Origin: Kutzneria viridogrisea
GTDB taxonomy: Bacteria; Actinomycetota; Actinomycetes; Mycobacteriales; Pseudonocardiaceae
Reading direction: 5' to 3'
Length of the DNA stretch: 64,000 bases
NCBI GenBank assembly: GCA_014138725.1
Contig: JACJID010000002.1
Location: 448,001-512,000 of the forward strand
Positions 54,122 through 62,499 of this stretch are shown here, piece after piece. Below the pieces are notes generated by a model. It ran no database searches and was not told the DNA's origin. It worked only from the letters and a program-made list of their open reading frames with translations. The position numbers and the translations under genes are program-made. Within the stretch, counting starts at the first letter, position 1. Every line of letters begins with the position of its first letter.

Positions 54122-55209
54122 GACACCTCAAGCGGCCGGTAGGGCAGGTCCAGCCCGAAGGCGCCGGGGCCGACCAGCGCGAGCCCGTCCTCCGTGCGCC
54201 ACAGCGGCGGGCACGGCAGCGCGAGCACCACGACGCGCAGCCCGTAGCGCAACCGCTCGGCGCTGACGGGCTGCCCGGTGTAGGTGTCGAACAGGGTGAT
54301 GATGTCGGGCATCGTGGCCAGCGGCTCGCCGTCCTCGATGACCGCCAGGTACTCGTGGCCGACCTCCAGCCGCAGCGTGCGCCCGCGGTCGGGACCGATG
54401 CCCTCCAGCATCGCGGGGGTACGCCGGTTGGTGGCCAGCACCTCGGCGTCCGGGCCGGTGGCGGGCAGCACCGCGCTGATCCTGCCCTCGGCAACCACCC
54501 GCCCGTCGAACTCCCCGGCCAGCGCGCGCACCCGCCGCACTACGCTGCCGGGCTGGGCGAGCAGCTCACCGATGCGCAGGGCCTTGCGCACCGAGCCCAG
54601 CACCACGGCCCCGTCCGCACGCGCCTGCTGAGCCGTCATCACGTACTCGCTGCTGACGCCCCGGTCGCCGAACCCGGTGACCACCGTGCGCGCCAGCCGC
54701 TCCAGCCACGCCCCGTCCTCGGCGTGCACCGTGACCACCCGGTCGTGCTCGTCGGCCAGCACCGAGGGCCCCGGCGTGACGCCCGCCAACTGCATGGCGA
54801 CCTGGTCCACGCCGGGAAACGCCCGCCCCATGCCGTCCCCGTCCAGCAGCGGCAGCCCGGCGTGCGAGGCCAGCGCGGCGGCGGCGGGCCCGTTGTAGCC
54901 GCCGATCTCGGTGCACAGCATGGCCACCACGGGCTTGCCGAAGTGATGCTCCACATGCCGCCGGATGGCCACCGACTCCCGGCAGGTGCCGATGCGCTCG
55001 GCGCCGATGGCCGGTGCGCCCAGGAAGGCGCAGGGCATGACCAGCCCGTCCTCGGGCAGTTCGGCCAGGTCGACCACCTCGACGGGACCGTTGAGGTCCA
55101 CCGCGTGCAGGGCGAGCGGGAGCGAATCGCCCGCCGGTCCGCCCCCGCCACCACCGAGCACGTCGCAGCCTTGGGCGAACTCGCGAAGCCGTCCCCCGCT
55201 CAGGTGCAT
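54118..55209 (-). CDS. Second DUF917 protein
   Basis: The 363-residue product keeps the DUF917 landmarks: DVLGGGGGGPAGDS, LCTEIGGYNGPAAAALASHA, LPLLDGDGMGRAFPG, EDGLALVGPGAFGLD. It lacks the DPYIG of its paralogue. It is the first gene of a two-gene unit with the degenerate HyuA-like gene (ATGA overlap). Unlike that partner it looks intact. Confidence 0.83.
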   Translation of the reverse strand: MHLSGGRLREFAQGCDVLGGGGGGPAGDSLPLALHAVDLNGPVEVVDLAELPEDGLVMPCAFLGAPAIGAERIGTCRESVAIRRHVEHHFGKPVVAMLCTEIGGYNGPAAAALASHAGLPLLDGDGMGRAFPGVDQVAMQLAGVTPGPSVLADEHDRVVTVHAEDGAWLERLARTVVTGFGDRGVSSEYVMTAQQARADGAVVLGSVRKALRIGELLAQPGSVVRRVRALAGEFDGRVVAEGRISAVLPATGPDAEVLATNRRTPAMLEGIGPDRGRTLRLEVGHEYLAVIEDGEPLATMPDIITLFDTYTGQPVSAERLRYGLRVVVLALPCPPLWRTEDGLALVGPGAFGLDLPYRPLEVS

Positions 55210-55308
55210 GGGGCGATCGTAATCACCCGTGTGCCGACTGCGAGTTCAGCCCGGTGGTGCAGATGTGACTGATCCTGCGTGCACGTGCAGCTTCCCGAGC
55301 AGGCGCGT

Positions 55309-56349
55309 TCAGGCCGACCGGGACGCCAGCGGCCTGCGGCGCAGCGCGGGCTCGGTCAGCGCGCGCGGGCGGAAGTAGGAGTCCTCCGGGTTGAGCACGG
55401 TGCCGGGCGGCACGACCTCGTCGATGCGGTCGAGGATCTCATCGTCCAGCACCACCTCGGTGCCCGCGAGCAGGTCGTTGAGCTGCTCCAGGGTGCGCGG
55501 GCCGATGATCGCCGAGGTGACGCCAGGGTGGGACACCGCGAAGGCGATCGCCAGGTGGGTCAGCGAGCAGCCCGCGTCAGCCGCGATCTTGGCCAACTGC
55601 TCCACGGCCTCGGCCTTGCGCGCGTTGGCCGGGATCGTGGTGTCGAACAGCGGCTTCTGGACGGCGGCGCGGCCCTGCGCGGTGTCGACGCCCTTGCGGT
55701 ACTTGCCGGTCAGCCAGCCCATGGACAGCGGGCTCCACACCAGCACGCCCATGCCGTAACGCTGGGTGGTCGGCAGCACCGAGGTCTCGATGGCCCGGTT
55801 CAGGATGGAGTACGGCGGCTGCTCGGTGCGCAGCCGCTCGTAGCCGCGACGCTCCGAGGCCCAGTGCGCCTCCACGATCTGCTCGGCGGGGAAGGTGGAG
55901 CTGCCGATCGCCCGGACCTTGCCCGAACGGACCAGGTCGGTCAGCGCGGAGAGGGTCTCCTCGATGTCGGTGTCCGGGTCCGGGCGGTGGATCTGGTACA
56001 GGTCGATGTGGTCGGTGCCCAGCCTGCGCAGGCTGTCCTCCACGGCGCGCACGATCCAGCGCCGGGAGTTGCCGCGCCGGTTGACGTCCTCGCCCATCTG
56101 GTTGTGGAACTTGGTGGCCAGCACGACGTCGTCCCGGCGGCCCTTGAGCGCCTTGCCGACGATCTCCTCGGACTCCCCGGCCGAGTAGACGTCCGCGGTG
56201 TCCACGAAGTTGATGCCCGCGTCCAGCGCGGTGTGGATGATGCGCGCCGACTCCTCGGCGTCGTTGTTGGCCCAGGAGCCGAACATCATCGCCCCCAGGC
56301 AATACGGGCTGACCTTGATCCCGGTGCCGCCCAGTACTCGCTGCTGCAT
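55309..56349 (-). CDS. Aldo/keto reductase
   Basis: The 346-residue product has the AKR barrel. It starts RVLGGTGIKVSPYCLGAMMF, with catalytic Asp and Tyr in NFVDTADVYSAGESE, catalytic Lys in VVLATKFHNQM, the His region YQIHRPDPDTD and the NADPH site SAIIGPRTLEQLNDLLAG. The substrate is unknown. The ATG at 56349 follows GAGGGAG. It is divergent from a TetR gene that probably controls it. Confidence 0.9.
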   Translation of the reverse strand: MQQRVLGGTGIKVSPYCLGAMMFGSWANNDAEESARIIHTALDAGINFVDTADVYSAGESEEIVGKALKGRRDDVVLATKFHNQMGEDVNRRGNSRRWIVRAVEDSLRRLGTDHIDLYQIHRPDPDTDIEETLSALTDLVRSGKVRAIGSSTFPAEQIVEAHWASERRGYERLRTEQPPYSILNRAIETSVLPTTQRYGMGVLVWSPLSMGWLTGKYRKGVDTAQGRAAVQKPLFDTTIPANARKAEAVEQLAKIAADAGCSLTHLAIAFAVSHPGVTSAIIGPRTLEQLNDLLAGTEVVLDDEILDRIDEVVPPGTVLNPEDSYFRPRALTEPALRRRPLASRSA

Positions 56350-56371
56350 CTCGGTGCGCTCCCTCACTCGT

Positions 56372-56427
56372 AGTTGCAACACCAACGTAGCAGTTCAATC
56401 GATAATCGCAACACAGATGTTGCAACT
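56372..56427. promoter_or_regulatory. TetR operator candidates between AKR and regulator genes
   Basis: GCAACA-CAGA-TGTTGC (56408-56423) is a perfect inverted repeat. A wider pair, AGTTGCAACA at 56372 and TGTTGCAACT at 56418, brackets the region. Both lie in the 114-base gap between the divergent reductase and tetR-type genes. Confidence 0.5.
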
Positions 56428-56463
56428 GCTAGTCTGTCCAGGGCGAACAAGGAGGAGTCAGCG

Positions 56464-57033
56464 GTGAGCAGGCCACTGCGGTCGGACGCCGAGCGCACGG
56501 TGCGAGCGATCCTCAGGGCCGCCGACAAGGTGCTCAGCGAGAACCCCGGCGCCACCCTCCAGCAGATCGCCGAGGTGGCCGGGGTCGCACGCACCACGGT
56601 GCACCGCCGGTTCGCCACCCGTGAGGCGCTGATCGAGGCGATGAACGCGGCGATGCTGGAGCAGATCGAGGAGGCGATCGACGCGGCCCGGCCGCGGACC
56701 GCGCCGGTCCAGGTGGGGCTGCACGCGGTGACCGCCAACCTGATCCGGGTCAAGAGCAGCTGGCGGTTCACCGGCGCGCAGTTCAGCGTGAGCAACCCGG
56801 ACATCCAGTGCGCGGCCGAGCGCGTGCAGGGCAAGTCGGAGCTGCTGTTCGACCGGCTCACCGAGTCGGGGTTGCTGGCGCCGCAGGCTGATCGGGACTG
56901 GACGGTGCGCACCTACCACGCACTGCTGCACCAGGCGATCCTGCGGCACCAGGAGACCGGCGAGCCCGCGGAGGCGCTGGCCGACCTCGTGGTCACCACC
57001 CTGTTGGGCGGGCTGGGTACTAGCCCTGGGTGA
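56464..57033 (+). CDS. TetR-family transcriptional regulator
   Basis: The 189-residue product has an N-terminal HTH (ATLQQIAEVAGVARTTVHRR, FATREALIEAM). An all-helical ligand domain follows, with a C-terminal pattern (HQAILRHQETGEPAEALADL). The GTG at 56464 is fixed by AAGGAGGAG six bases before it. An open frame extends upstream without a ribosome site. It overlaps the end of the convergent CBS gene by 14 bases. Confidence 0.88.
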   Translation: MSRPLRSDAERTVRAILRAADKVLSENPGATLQQIAEVAGVARTTVHRRFATREALIEAMNAAMLEQIEEAIDAARPRTAPVQVGLHAVTANLIRVKSSWRFTGAQFSVSNPDIQCAAERVQGKSELLFDRLTESGLLAPQADRDWTVRTYHALLHQAILRHQETGEPAEALADLVVTTLLGGLGTSPG

Positions 57034-57448
57034 TGTACTCCTGCAGGCGGCTCTGCTCGTCCTGCAACTGGGAGATCCGGTTCTTCACCACGTCCCCGAT
57101 GCTGACGATGCCGGAGAGCTTGCCGTCCACGACCACCGGCACGTGCCGGATGCGCCGCTCGGTCATCAGCGCGGCCAACTCCTCCACGGTGTCCGAGGGC
57201 TTGCAGGTCACCACGGCGGTGGTCATGATCTCCGAGACCGGCCGGGACAACAGTTCTCCGCCACGCGCCGCGAGTTTGCGCACAACGTCGCGTTCGGACA
57301 CGATGCCCGCCACCCCGTCGGGGGTCAGCACGACCACCGCACCCACGTTGTGCCTGGCCAGTTCCGAAACGAGTTCGGTCACCGTGGTCCAAGGCGGGAC
57401 GGTGGCCACCTCAGTGCCCTTGCCCCGCAAGACGTCCGAGATCCGCAT
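57020..57448 (-). CDS. CBS-domain pair protein
   Basis: The 142-residue product consists of two CBS motifs (residues 1-60 and 70-135): VSELARHNVGAVVVLTPDG with IVSERDVVRKLA, and LAALMTERRIRHVPVVVDG with IVSIGDVVKNRI. Such proteins bind adenosyl ligands and act as energy or redox sensors. No partner domain is present. It lies downstream of nudC on the same strand. Confidence 0.88.
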   Translation of the reverse strand: MRISDVLRGKGTEVATVPPWTTVTELVSELARHNVGAVVVLTPDGVAGIVSERDVVRKLAARGGELLSRPVSEIMTTAVVTCKPSDTVEELAALMTERRIRHVPVVVDGKLSGIVSIGDVVKNRISQLQDEQSRLQEYITQG

Positions 57449-57493
57449 CAGGCTCGCCTCCCTGTCCGGTTCCCGACAGGGTAGTGGCCCGCG

Positions 57494-58330
57494 TCACGCT
57501 CCGCTCGGGGCCAATCCGGGGGTTTTCACCCATTGCTCGATCAAGTGGGCGCCGATGGAGTCCACCCGCCCGGTGTGCCCGCCCGCGAGCACCTCCTCGC
57601 GGGTGAACCACCTCGCCTCCTCGAGTTCCTCGTGGTCCACGGCGATGTGTCCGCTCACGGCCCGCGCGCGGAAGCCGATCATCAGCCCCGAGGGGAACGG
57701 CCAGGGCTGCGAGCCGAGGTAGGTCACGGTGTCCACAGTGACCCCCGACTCCTCGGCCACCTCGCGGCGCACCGCCTCCTCCAGGGCCTCACCGATCTCC
57801 ACGAAACCCGCCAGCGTGGCGAAGGCGGTCGGCCCCGCGCCGCGGTGCCTGGCGAGCAGGCAGCGGTCCTCGTGCTCCACCAGCACGATCACCGCGGGCT
57901 CGATGCGCGGGAACAGCAGCCGCCCGCAGTGCGAGCCCTGGCACACCCTCAGGTGGCCACCCTCACGGCTTTCCGTTGCGGCACCACAGGTTCCGCAGAA
58001 GCGCTGGTGCCGGTTCCAGTGCAGCAGGCCCTTGGCGCAGACCAGTGCGGCCGCCTGGTCGGCGGGCACCGTCCCGAACAGGGAGCGCACGTCCACCGTG
58101 TCGGCCGCCTCGGGCAGGTCCACCGCGAACACCGGGACCTCGCCGTCCAGTCCGAGGAAAACCTCTTGTCCCGCAACGACTTGTGAGTCGGGCGCGTAGC
58201 GGTCCTGCCAGAACCTGAGCAGCCGCACGTCCTGCCGGGCGCGTTGTTCCCCGAGCCACGCGGGATCGCGCCGCCGCGCCCCGGCCCGGTCCAGCCCCAG
58301 TCCGGTGTAGGCGATCGCCGACTCACTCAC
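57494..58330 (-). CDS. nudC: NAD(+) diphosphatase/decapping Nudix hydrolase
   Basis: The 278-residue product has the NudC layout. Four zinc Cys occur in FCGTCGAAT and RVCQGSHC. The Nudix box runs from GFVEIGEALEEAVRREVAEE onward, and the NAD-specific SQPWPFPSGLM motif follows. It hydrolyses NAD(H) to NMN(H) and AMP and can remove NAD caps from RNA. The start overlaps the end of the Lrp gene by eight bases. Confidence 0.93.
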   Translation of the reverse strand: MSESAIAYTGLGLDRAGARRRDPAWLGEQRARQDVRLLRFWQDRYAPDSQVVAGQEVFLGLDGEVPVFAVDLPEAADTVDVRSLFGTVPADQAAALVCAKGLLHWNRHQRFCGTCGAATESREGGHLRVCQGSHCGRLLFPRIEPAVIVLVEHEDRCLLARHRGAGPTAFATLAGFVEIGEALEEAVRREVAEESGVTVDTVTYLGSQPWPFPSGLMIGFRARAVSGHIAVDHEELEEARWFTREEVLAGGHTGRVDSIGAHLIEQWVKTPGLAPSGA

Positions 58331-58769
58331 CGGTGTCCACCGGCCGCTCGAAGAAGGTCTCCAGCACCACGATCGTCTGCGTGCCGGTGACCCCGGCGAT
58401 CCTGTACAACCGCTTCAGCACCGCCTGCAACTCCTCCGGGCTGCCAGCCCTGACCTTGACCAGCACCGAGGCGGCCCCCGCCACCACGTGCGCCTCCTGC
58501 ACCCACGGCAGCTCCGCCAGCGCCCGCGCGGTGGGCGGGTCGCCCATCCAGGCGTTGGCCTCGATCAGCACGAAGGCCGCCACCGCCTTGCCCACCGCGG
58601 CCGGGTCCACGTCCACGGTCGTGCGCCGGATGACCCCGCGCTCGCGCAGCTTGCGCACCCGCTCGTGCACGGTGCCCCCGGACAGGCCCACCGCCTGCCC
58701 CAGCGCCACGTAGGACTGGGTCGCGTCCTGTTGCAGGAGAGTCAGCAACTGTCGATCTGTTCGGTCCAT
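58323..58769 (-). CDS. Lrp/AsnC-family transcriptional regulator
   Basis: The product is 148 residues from the ATG at 58769. It has an HTH (SYVALGQAVGLSGGTVHERV, RKLRERGVI) and a C-terminal RAM ligand domain (AFVLIEANAW; VQEAHVVAGAASVLVKVRA). Members respond to amino acids. An upstream ATG at 58799 would add ten residues but lies inside a long palindrome that looks like its operator. The usual family start (MDRTDRQLL) favours 58769. Confidence 0.87.
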   Translation of the reverse strand: MDRTDRQLLTLLQQDATQSYVALGQAVGLSGGTVHERVRKLRERGVIRRTTVDVDPAAVGKAVAAFVLIEANAWMGDPPTARALAELPWVQEAHVVAGAASVLVKVRAGSPEELQAVLKRLYRIAGVTGTQTIVVLETFFERPVDTGE

Positions 58770-58785
58770 GACGCCGATGACCGTA

Positions 58786-59586
58786 TCAGGTTCTGCCATT
58801 CACGTGAATGGTAGAACGTAGTACGTCTGCGGTGAACTCGTCAGCCGGGTAGAAGGACTCGATCACCAGCTCGGCGAGGGTCAGGTCCAGCGGGGTGCCG
58901 AAGGTCGCCACCGTGCTGAAGAAGACCAGTTCGCCCTGCTCGTGGCGCAGCCGCAGCGTGGTGAAGATGTCCCCGGGCCCCGGCAGTTCCACCTCGGGCT
59001 CGGGCTGCTCGCACGGGTACTCGCGCAGCTCCTGGAGCAGTGCCGCCAGCTCCGGGTCGGCGGTCAGCTCCACCTGCCGCCGCAACCTGCCGAGCAGGTG
59101 CGCGCGCCACTCCCCCAGGTTGAGGATGCGCGGGGCCATGCCCTCCGGGTGCAGGCTCACCCGAAGCGAGTTCGAGGCAGGCCCGAGCAGGTGCGGCGCA
59201 CAGCCCTCGGTGAGCAGCCCCACGCTGGCGTTGCCCTCCAGCAGGTTCCAGTACCGGTCCACCACCACCGCGGGGTACGGCTCGTGCCCGGTCAGCAGCT
59301 GGCGCAGTGCCTCCCGCGCGGGGCGCATGTGCGGGTCCTCCAACGGGGTTCGTGTGTAGACCGGCGCGAAGCCCGCGGCCACCAGCAGGGTGTTGCGCTC
59401 GCGCAGCGGCACCTCCAGCCGCTCCGCCAGGTGCAGCACCATGTCCCGGCTCGGCGTGGACCGGCCCGTCTCCACGAAGCTGAGGTGCCGCGTGGACACC
59501 TCGGCCTGGTTCGACAGCTCCAACTGACTGAGTCTGCGGTGCTCACGCCACTGCCGCAGCAATTCCCCCACCGGCCGCTTGCCCAT
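58786..59586 (-). CDS. XRE-family regulator with MmyB-like ligand domain
   Basis: The 266-residue product has an N-terminal HTH (LLRQWREHRRLSQLELSNQA, STRHLSFVETGRSTPSRDMV) and a C-terminal MmyB-like domain (YPAVVVDRYWNLLEGN; NSLRVSLHPEGMAPRILN; ESFYPADEFTADVL). This class binds a small hydrophobic ligand. It is the first gene of a probable Lrp-nudC unit. The upstream ATTACC-TACG-GGGTAAT symmetry (about 59610) may be its operator. Confidence 0.85.
   Translation of the reverse strand: MGKRPVGELLRQWREHRRLSQLELSNQAEVSTRHLSFVETGRSTPSRDMVLHLAERLEVPLRERNTLLVAAGFAPVYTRTPLEDPHMRPAREALRQLLTGHEPYPAVVVDRYWNLLEGNASVGLLTEGCAPHLLGPASNSLRVSLHPEGMAPRILNLGEWRAHLLGRLRRQVELTADPELAALLQELREYPCEQPEPEVELPGPGDIFTTLRLRHEQGELVFFSTVATFGTPLDLTLAELVIESFYPADEFTADVLRSTIHVNGRT
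58791..58816. promoter_or_regulatory. 26-bp near-perfect palindrome before the Lrp gene
   Basis: The inner 16 bases CCATTCACGTGAATGG are a perfect palindrome. The symmetry extends to 26 bases (TTCTG...TAGAA) with a single mismatched pair. It covers the final codons of the MmyB-type regulator gene and lies about 22 bases before the chosen Lrp start. This fits an Lrp-type binding site. Confidence 0.55.
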
Positions 59587-59643
59587 GCCCCGACGTTACG
59601 CGCCCGCACCATTACCTACGGGGTAATCGCCCACCCCACCCGC

Positions 59644-59733
59644 GAGTCCCGCTGAGCCGCATGCGAGTCCCGCCCAGCCGCATGCGAGTCCCGGTCAGGC
59701 GGGCGGGACTCGCGCACCGGTGGGCGGGACTCG
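59644..59733. repeat. 21-bp repeat family, three direct and two inverted copies
   Basis: GAGTCCCG occurs at 59644, 59665 and 59686. Inverted CGGGACTC cores follow at 59704 and 59725, again 21 bases apart. The set is self-complementary and lies just 3' of the GNAT gene. Confidence 0.88.
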
Positions 59734-59751
59734 CGCGCACCAGAGCGGGGG

Positions 59752-60228
59752 TCAGGGGTGGGTCATGACCAGGCGGGGGCCCAGTTCGGCGATGCCCTGG
59801 GCGGTTTCGCCGGCGACGAGACGGGTCAGCTCCGGGCCCCACTGCTCGGGCGCGAGCTCAACGAAGCCCCGCTCGGCGTACCACGGGCCGTTCCACGGGA
59901 TGTCGCGGAAGGTCGTCAGCGTGACGGCCCTGCCGCCCGCCGCCTGGACGACAGCGGACAGCAGGGCCGAACCAGCACCACGTCGGCCATGGGCCGGGTG
60001 CACCGCGAGCTGGTGCAGGTGCAGTGCCTGGTCGACGGGTCCGGTGTAGGCGAAGCCGATCGGCGGCTCACCGACCACGAGCACCTCGCTCGGATCGGTC
60101 ACCTCCGCCACCACAGCCCCCGGCGGGAAGACGATGCCGAACTCGGCGAACAGAGCGTCCGCCGCCTGCTCCACCTCGGCAAGACCCGCGAGCTCGCATG
60201 CCTGGGCCAGCCGGACCCGTTGCGCCAT
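59752..60228 (-). CDS. GNAT-family N-acetyltransferase
   Basis: The 158-residue product has the GNAT core: GEPPIGFAYTG, LHQLAVHPAHGRRGAGSALL for the acetyl-CoA phosphate site, and WYAERGFVEL at the end. The acceptor is unknown. The ATG overlaps the stop of the glycosyltransferase by one base (TGATG), so the two enzymes are coupled and may act on the same or related molecules, for example antibiotics. Confidence 0.85.
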   Translation of the reverse strand: MAQRVRLAQACELAGLAEVEQAADALFAEFGIVFPPGAVVAEVTDPSEVLVVGEPPIGFAYTGPVDQALHLHQLAVHPAHGRRGAGSALLSAVVQAAGGRAVTLTTFRDIPWNGPWYAERGFVELAPEQWGPELTRLVAGETAQGIAELGPRLVMTHP

Positions 60229-61418
60229 CAGACCTTCCACTCCTCCACTTCGGACTCGACGAGGTCGGCCGCGGCGGTCACGCCACCGGCGGAGGCGATC
60301 TCGGCGCGCATCGCGGCCAGGTTGGCGGCGATGGCCGGGTCGGTGGTCACCGCGTGCAGGGCCTCGCGCAGCCCTCGCACGGTGACCTCCTCGCGCGGGA
60401 TGTGCGCGCCCAGCCCGAGCTCGGCGATGCGCGGACCGTTGATCAGCTGGTCGGTGGCCTGCGGCACGGCGATCAGCGGCACCCCGTTGGCCAAGCCCTC
60501 CATGGTGCCGCCCATGCCGGCGTGCGTGATGAACGCGCGCGCCGTGCGCAGGATCAGCGCCTGCGGAACCCATTGGCGCACATCGAAGTTCGAGGGCACC
60601 TCACCCAGCGAGGCCGGGTCGACGAAGCGGCCAACCGACATCACCACGTGCCACCCGTTGTCGGCGAACGCCTCCAGGCACATCCGGAAGAACTCCGGCT
60701 GGTTGGTGTAGGCCGACCCCAGGGTGATCAGCAGCACCGGACGCTCGTCCGGGGCCCGCCAGTCGCCCTGGGTGCTCCGCTCGGTGAGCATCGGGCCGAC
60801 GAAGGTGTAGCTGTCGGCGACCCGCTCTCCCCTGAGCTGGAACGACTTCGGGATCGTGACGATGCAGCGACGGGGCTTGGCCTGGAGGTCCTCCACCGTC
60901 AGCGAGACGTCCAGGCTCGCCACGTACGCGGCGAACCGCTCGGTGAAGGCGACCATCGCCGGGTCGGTGCGCATCTCCTCGGTCCAGCCCAGGTCCTCCT
61001 CGACGCCCTCGTAGCCGACGTAGGTGCCGGAGAGCTGGATCGCCGGGATACCCCAGCGCTCGGCGAGCACCGGTGCCTGCCACGCCCCGATGTCGTAGAC
61101 GAGGACATCCGGCCGGTCGGCCTCGTAGGCGGCCTCGACCTGGGGCAGCACGGCCTCGAACTCGTCGAGGAACATCGTCATGCCCGCTGCGGGTTCCTCG
61201 GGCACGTCGGCCTCGGGCTTGTCGAAGCTGGGGAAGGTGGAGGTGTAGAGCACCGGCTCGGCGCCCGCCGCGCGGACCTGCGGGGCGAACTCCTCGTTGA
61301 TGGCGTAGGTCACCCGGTGGCCGCGGGCGGCCAGTTCGGTGACCAGGCCGAGGCCGGGGTTGACGTGGCCGTGCGCGGGCACGGCCATGAACGCGACGTG
61401 CAAGCTTTTTTCTGGCAT
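60228..61418 (-). CDS. Macrolide-type (MGT/OleD-like) glycosyltransferase
   Basis: The 396-residue GT-B enzyme of family 1 begins HVAFMAVPAHGHVNPGLGLV. Its C-terminal sugar-nucleotide site reads FITHAGMGGTMEGLANGVPL and VPQATDQLINGPRI. Relatives inactivate macrolides by adding glucose, or glycosylate natural products. AGGAG stands seven bases before the ATG at 61418. A ten-residue candidate leader ORF precedes it and could control it by attenuation. Confidence 0.87.
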   Translation of the reverse strand: MPEKSLHVAFMAVPAHGHVNPGLGLVTELAARGHRVTYAINEEFAPQVRAAGAEPVLYTSTFPSFDKPEADVPEEPAAGMTMFLDEFEAVLPQVEAAYEADRPDVLVYDIGAWQAPVLAERWGIPAIQLSGTYVGYEGVEEDLGWTEEMRTDPAMVAFTERFAAYVASLDVSLTVEDLQAKPRRCIVTIPKSFQLRGERVADSYTFVGPMLTERSTQGDWRAPDERPVLLITLGSAYTNQPEFFRMCLEAFADNGWHVVMSVGRFVDPASLGEVPSNFDVRQWVPQALILRTARAFITHAGMGGTMEGLANGVPLIAVPQATDQLINGPRIAELGLGAHIPREEVTVRGLREALHAVTTDPAIAANLAAMRAEIASAGGVTAAADLVESEVEEWKV

Positions 61419-61424
61419 GGCGAA

Positions 61425-61503
61425 ACTCCTGCGTGAAGAAGGGTTCGGTGAACTGAGGTCCGCGCGGGACTCAGTGGTAGAACTGCAGGAATGCGCCGTA
61501 CAT
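61425..61503 (-). promoter_or_regulatory. Candidate leader peptide and anti-Shine-Dalgarno switch
   Basis: On the minus strand ATG at 61503 opens the ten-residue ORF MYGAFLQFYH, which ends at 61471. Inside it ATTCCTGC (61492-61485) is complementary to GCAGGAGT (61432-61425), the glycosyltransferase ribosome site, with a single G-U pair. TAGCGT seven bases before the ATG could be a -10 element, making the leader leaderless. The design recalls drug-induced translation attenuation of macrolide resistance genes. Confidence 0.42.
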
Positions 61504-61524
61504 GGGGACAACGCTAGCAGCGGC

Positions 61525-62388
61525 TCACTCGCCGGGCGAGCCGATTTCCGCCGCCATGGCCGTCACGGCGGGGTGCCAGGCGCGGTCGGCCGGGCCGGTG
61601 AACACCAGGCGCCGCGACACGCCCTCGCGCAGCGGCACCAGCACCAGGCCCGGTTCCAGCATGGCGGCCACCAGCCCCGGCACCACGGACACCCCGACCC
61701 CGGACCGCACCATGGCCAGCAGCGTGCCCAGCTCGCGGACCCGGTGGGTGGGCGCGAACTCGACCTTGGCACGGCGGTGGACGCGCCGGATGTGCCGCTC
61801 GCAGCCGCCGACCGAGAGCAGGAACGGGTCGTCGGCCAGTTCGGCCAGCCCCAGCTCGGCGACCTCGGCCAGCGGGTGGTCGGCGCGCAGCAGCGCCTGG
61901 AAGCTGTCCGCGCCCACCAGCACCCCGCCGGTCCGCTTCGGGTCCACCAGCACGGCGGCCTCCAGCGAGCCCCCGGCCAGCCAGTCCGAGACCTCGTCGT
62001 CCTCACCCTCGAACACCCGCACCTCCACGCGGGGCAAGGCAAGCCGCCAGCGCTCCAACAGGTCCGGCAGCAGGCCCTGGCAGACGCTGGGCGGGGCGCC
62101 GAGCCGGACCACGCCGGTGGGCTGCCCGCTGTGCTGCGCGGCCAGGTCGGTGATCGCGGCCATGGCGGACACCGCGGCGCGGGCGTGCTCGACCAGCGCG
62201 GCGCCGAACGCCGTGGGCCGCGGTGTGCCGCCACGCACCAGGACCGGGTGGCCCAGCACGCGTTCCAGTGCGGCCACGGAGTGCGAGACCGCCGACTGGC
62301 TCACGCCGATGCTGTCCGCGCCCGCGCCGAAGCCGCCCGAGTCGAGCACCGCGAGGAACGCGCGCAGTTGGGACGGGTTCAGGCTCAT
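61525..62388 (-). CDS. LysR-family transcriptional regulator
   Basis: The 287-residue product has an N-terminal winged HTH (MSLNPSQLRAFLAVLDSGGF, SVSHSVAALERVLGHPVLV region with SQSAVSHSVA) and a periplasmic-binding-like effector domain (GVVRLGAPPSVCQGLLPDL; SGVGVSVVPGLVAAMLEPG). The start at 62388 fits the family; an in-frame TTG lies two codons upstream. It is divergent from a DMT-family transporter, the probable target. Confidence 0.88.
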   Translation of the reverse strand: MSLNPSQLRAFLAVLDSGGFGAGADSIGVSQSAVSHSVAALERVLGHPVLVRGGTPRPTAFGAALVEHARAAVSAMAAITDLAAQHSGQPTGVVRLGAPPSVCQGLLPDLLERWRLALPRVEVRVFEGEDDEVSDWLAGGSLEAAVLVDPKRTGGVLVGADSFQALLRADHPLAEVAELGLAELADDPFLLSVGGCERHIRRVHRRAKVEFAPTHRVRELGTLLAMVRSGVGVSVVPGLVAAMLEPGLVLVPLREGVSRRLVFTGPADRAWHPAVTAMAAEIGSPGE

Positions 62389-62499
62389 GAACAACTCTCA
62401 TGGGTCGTCATAACTCACTTGTTGGACTCATGATGCCCGATCAGGCAGCCTCGTGGCCGAATCCCGCCGGACTTCCCGGCCGGTGACGGGGAGGGTGGA

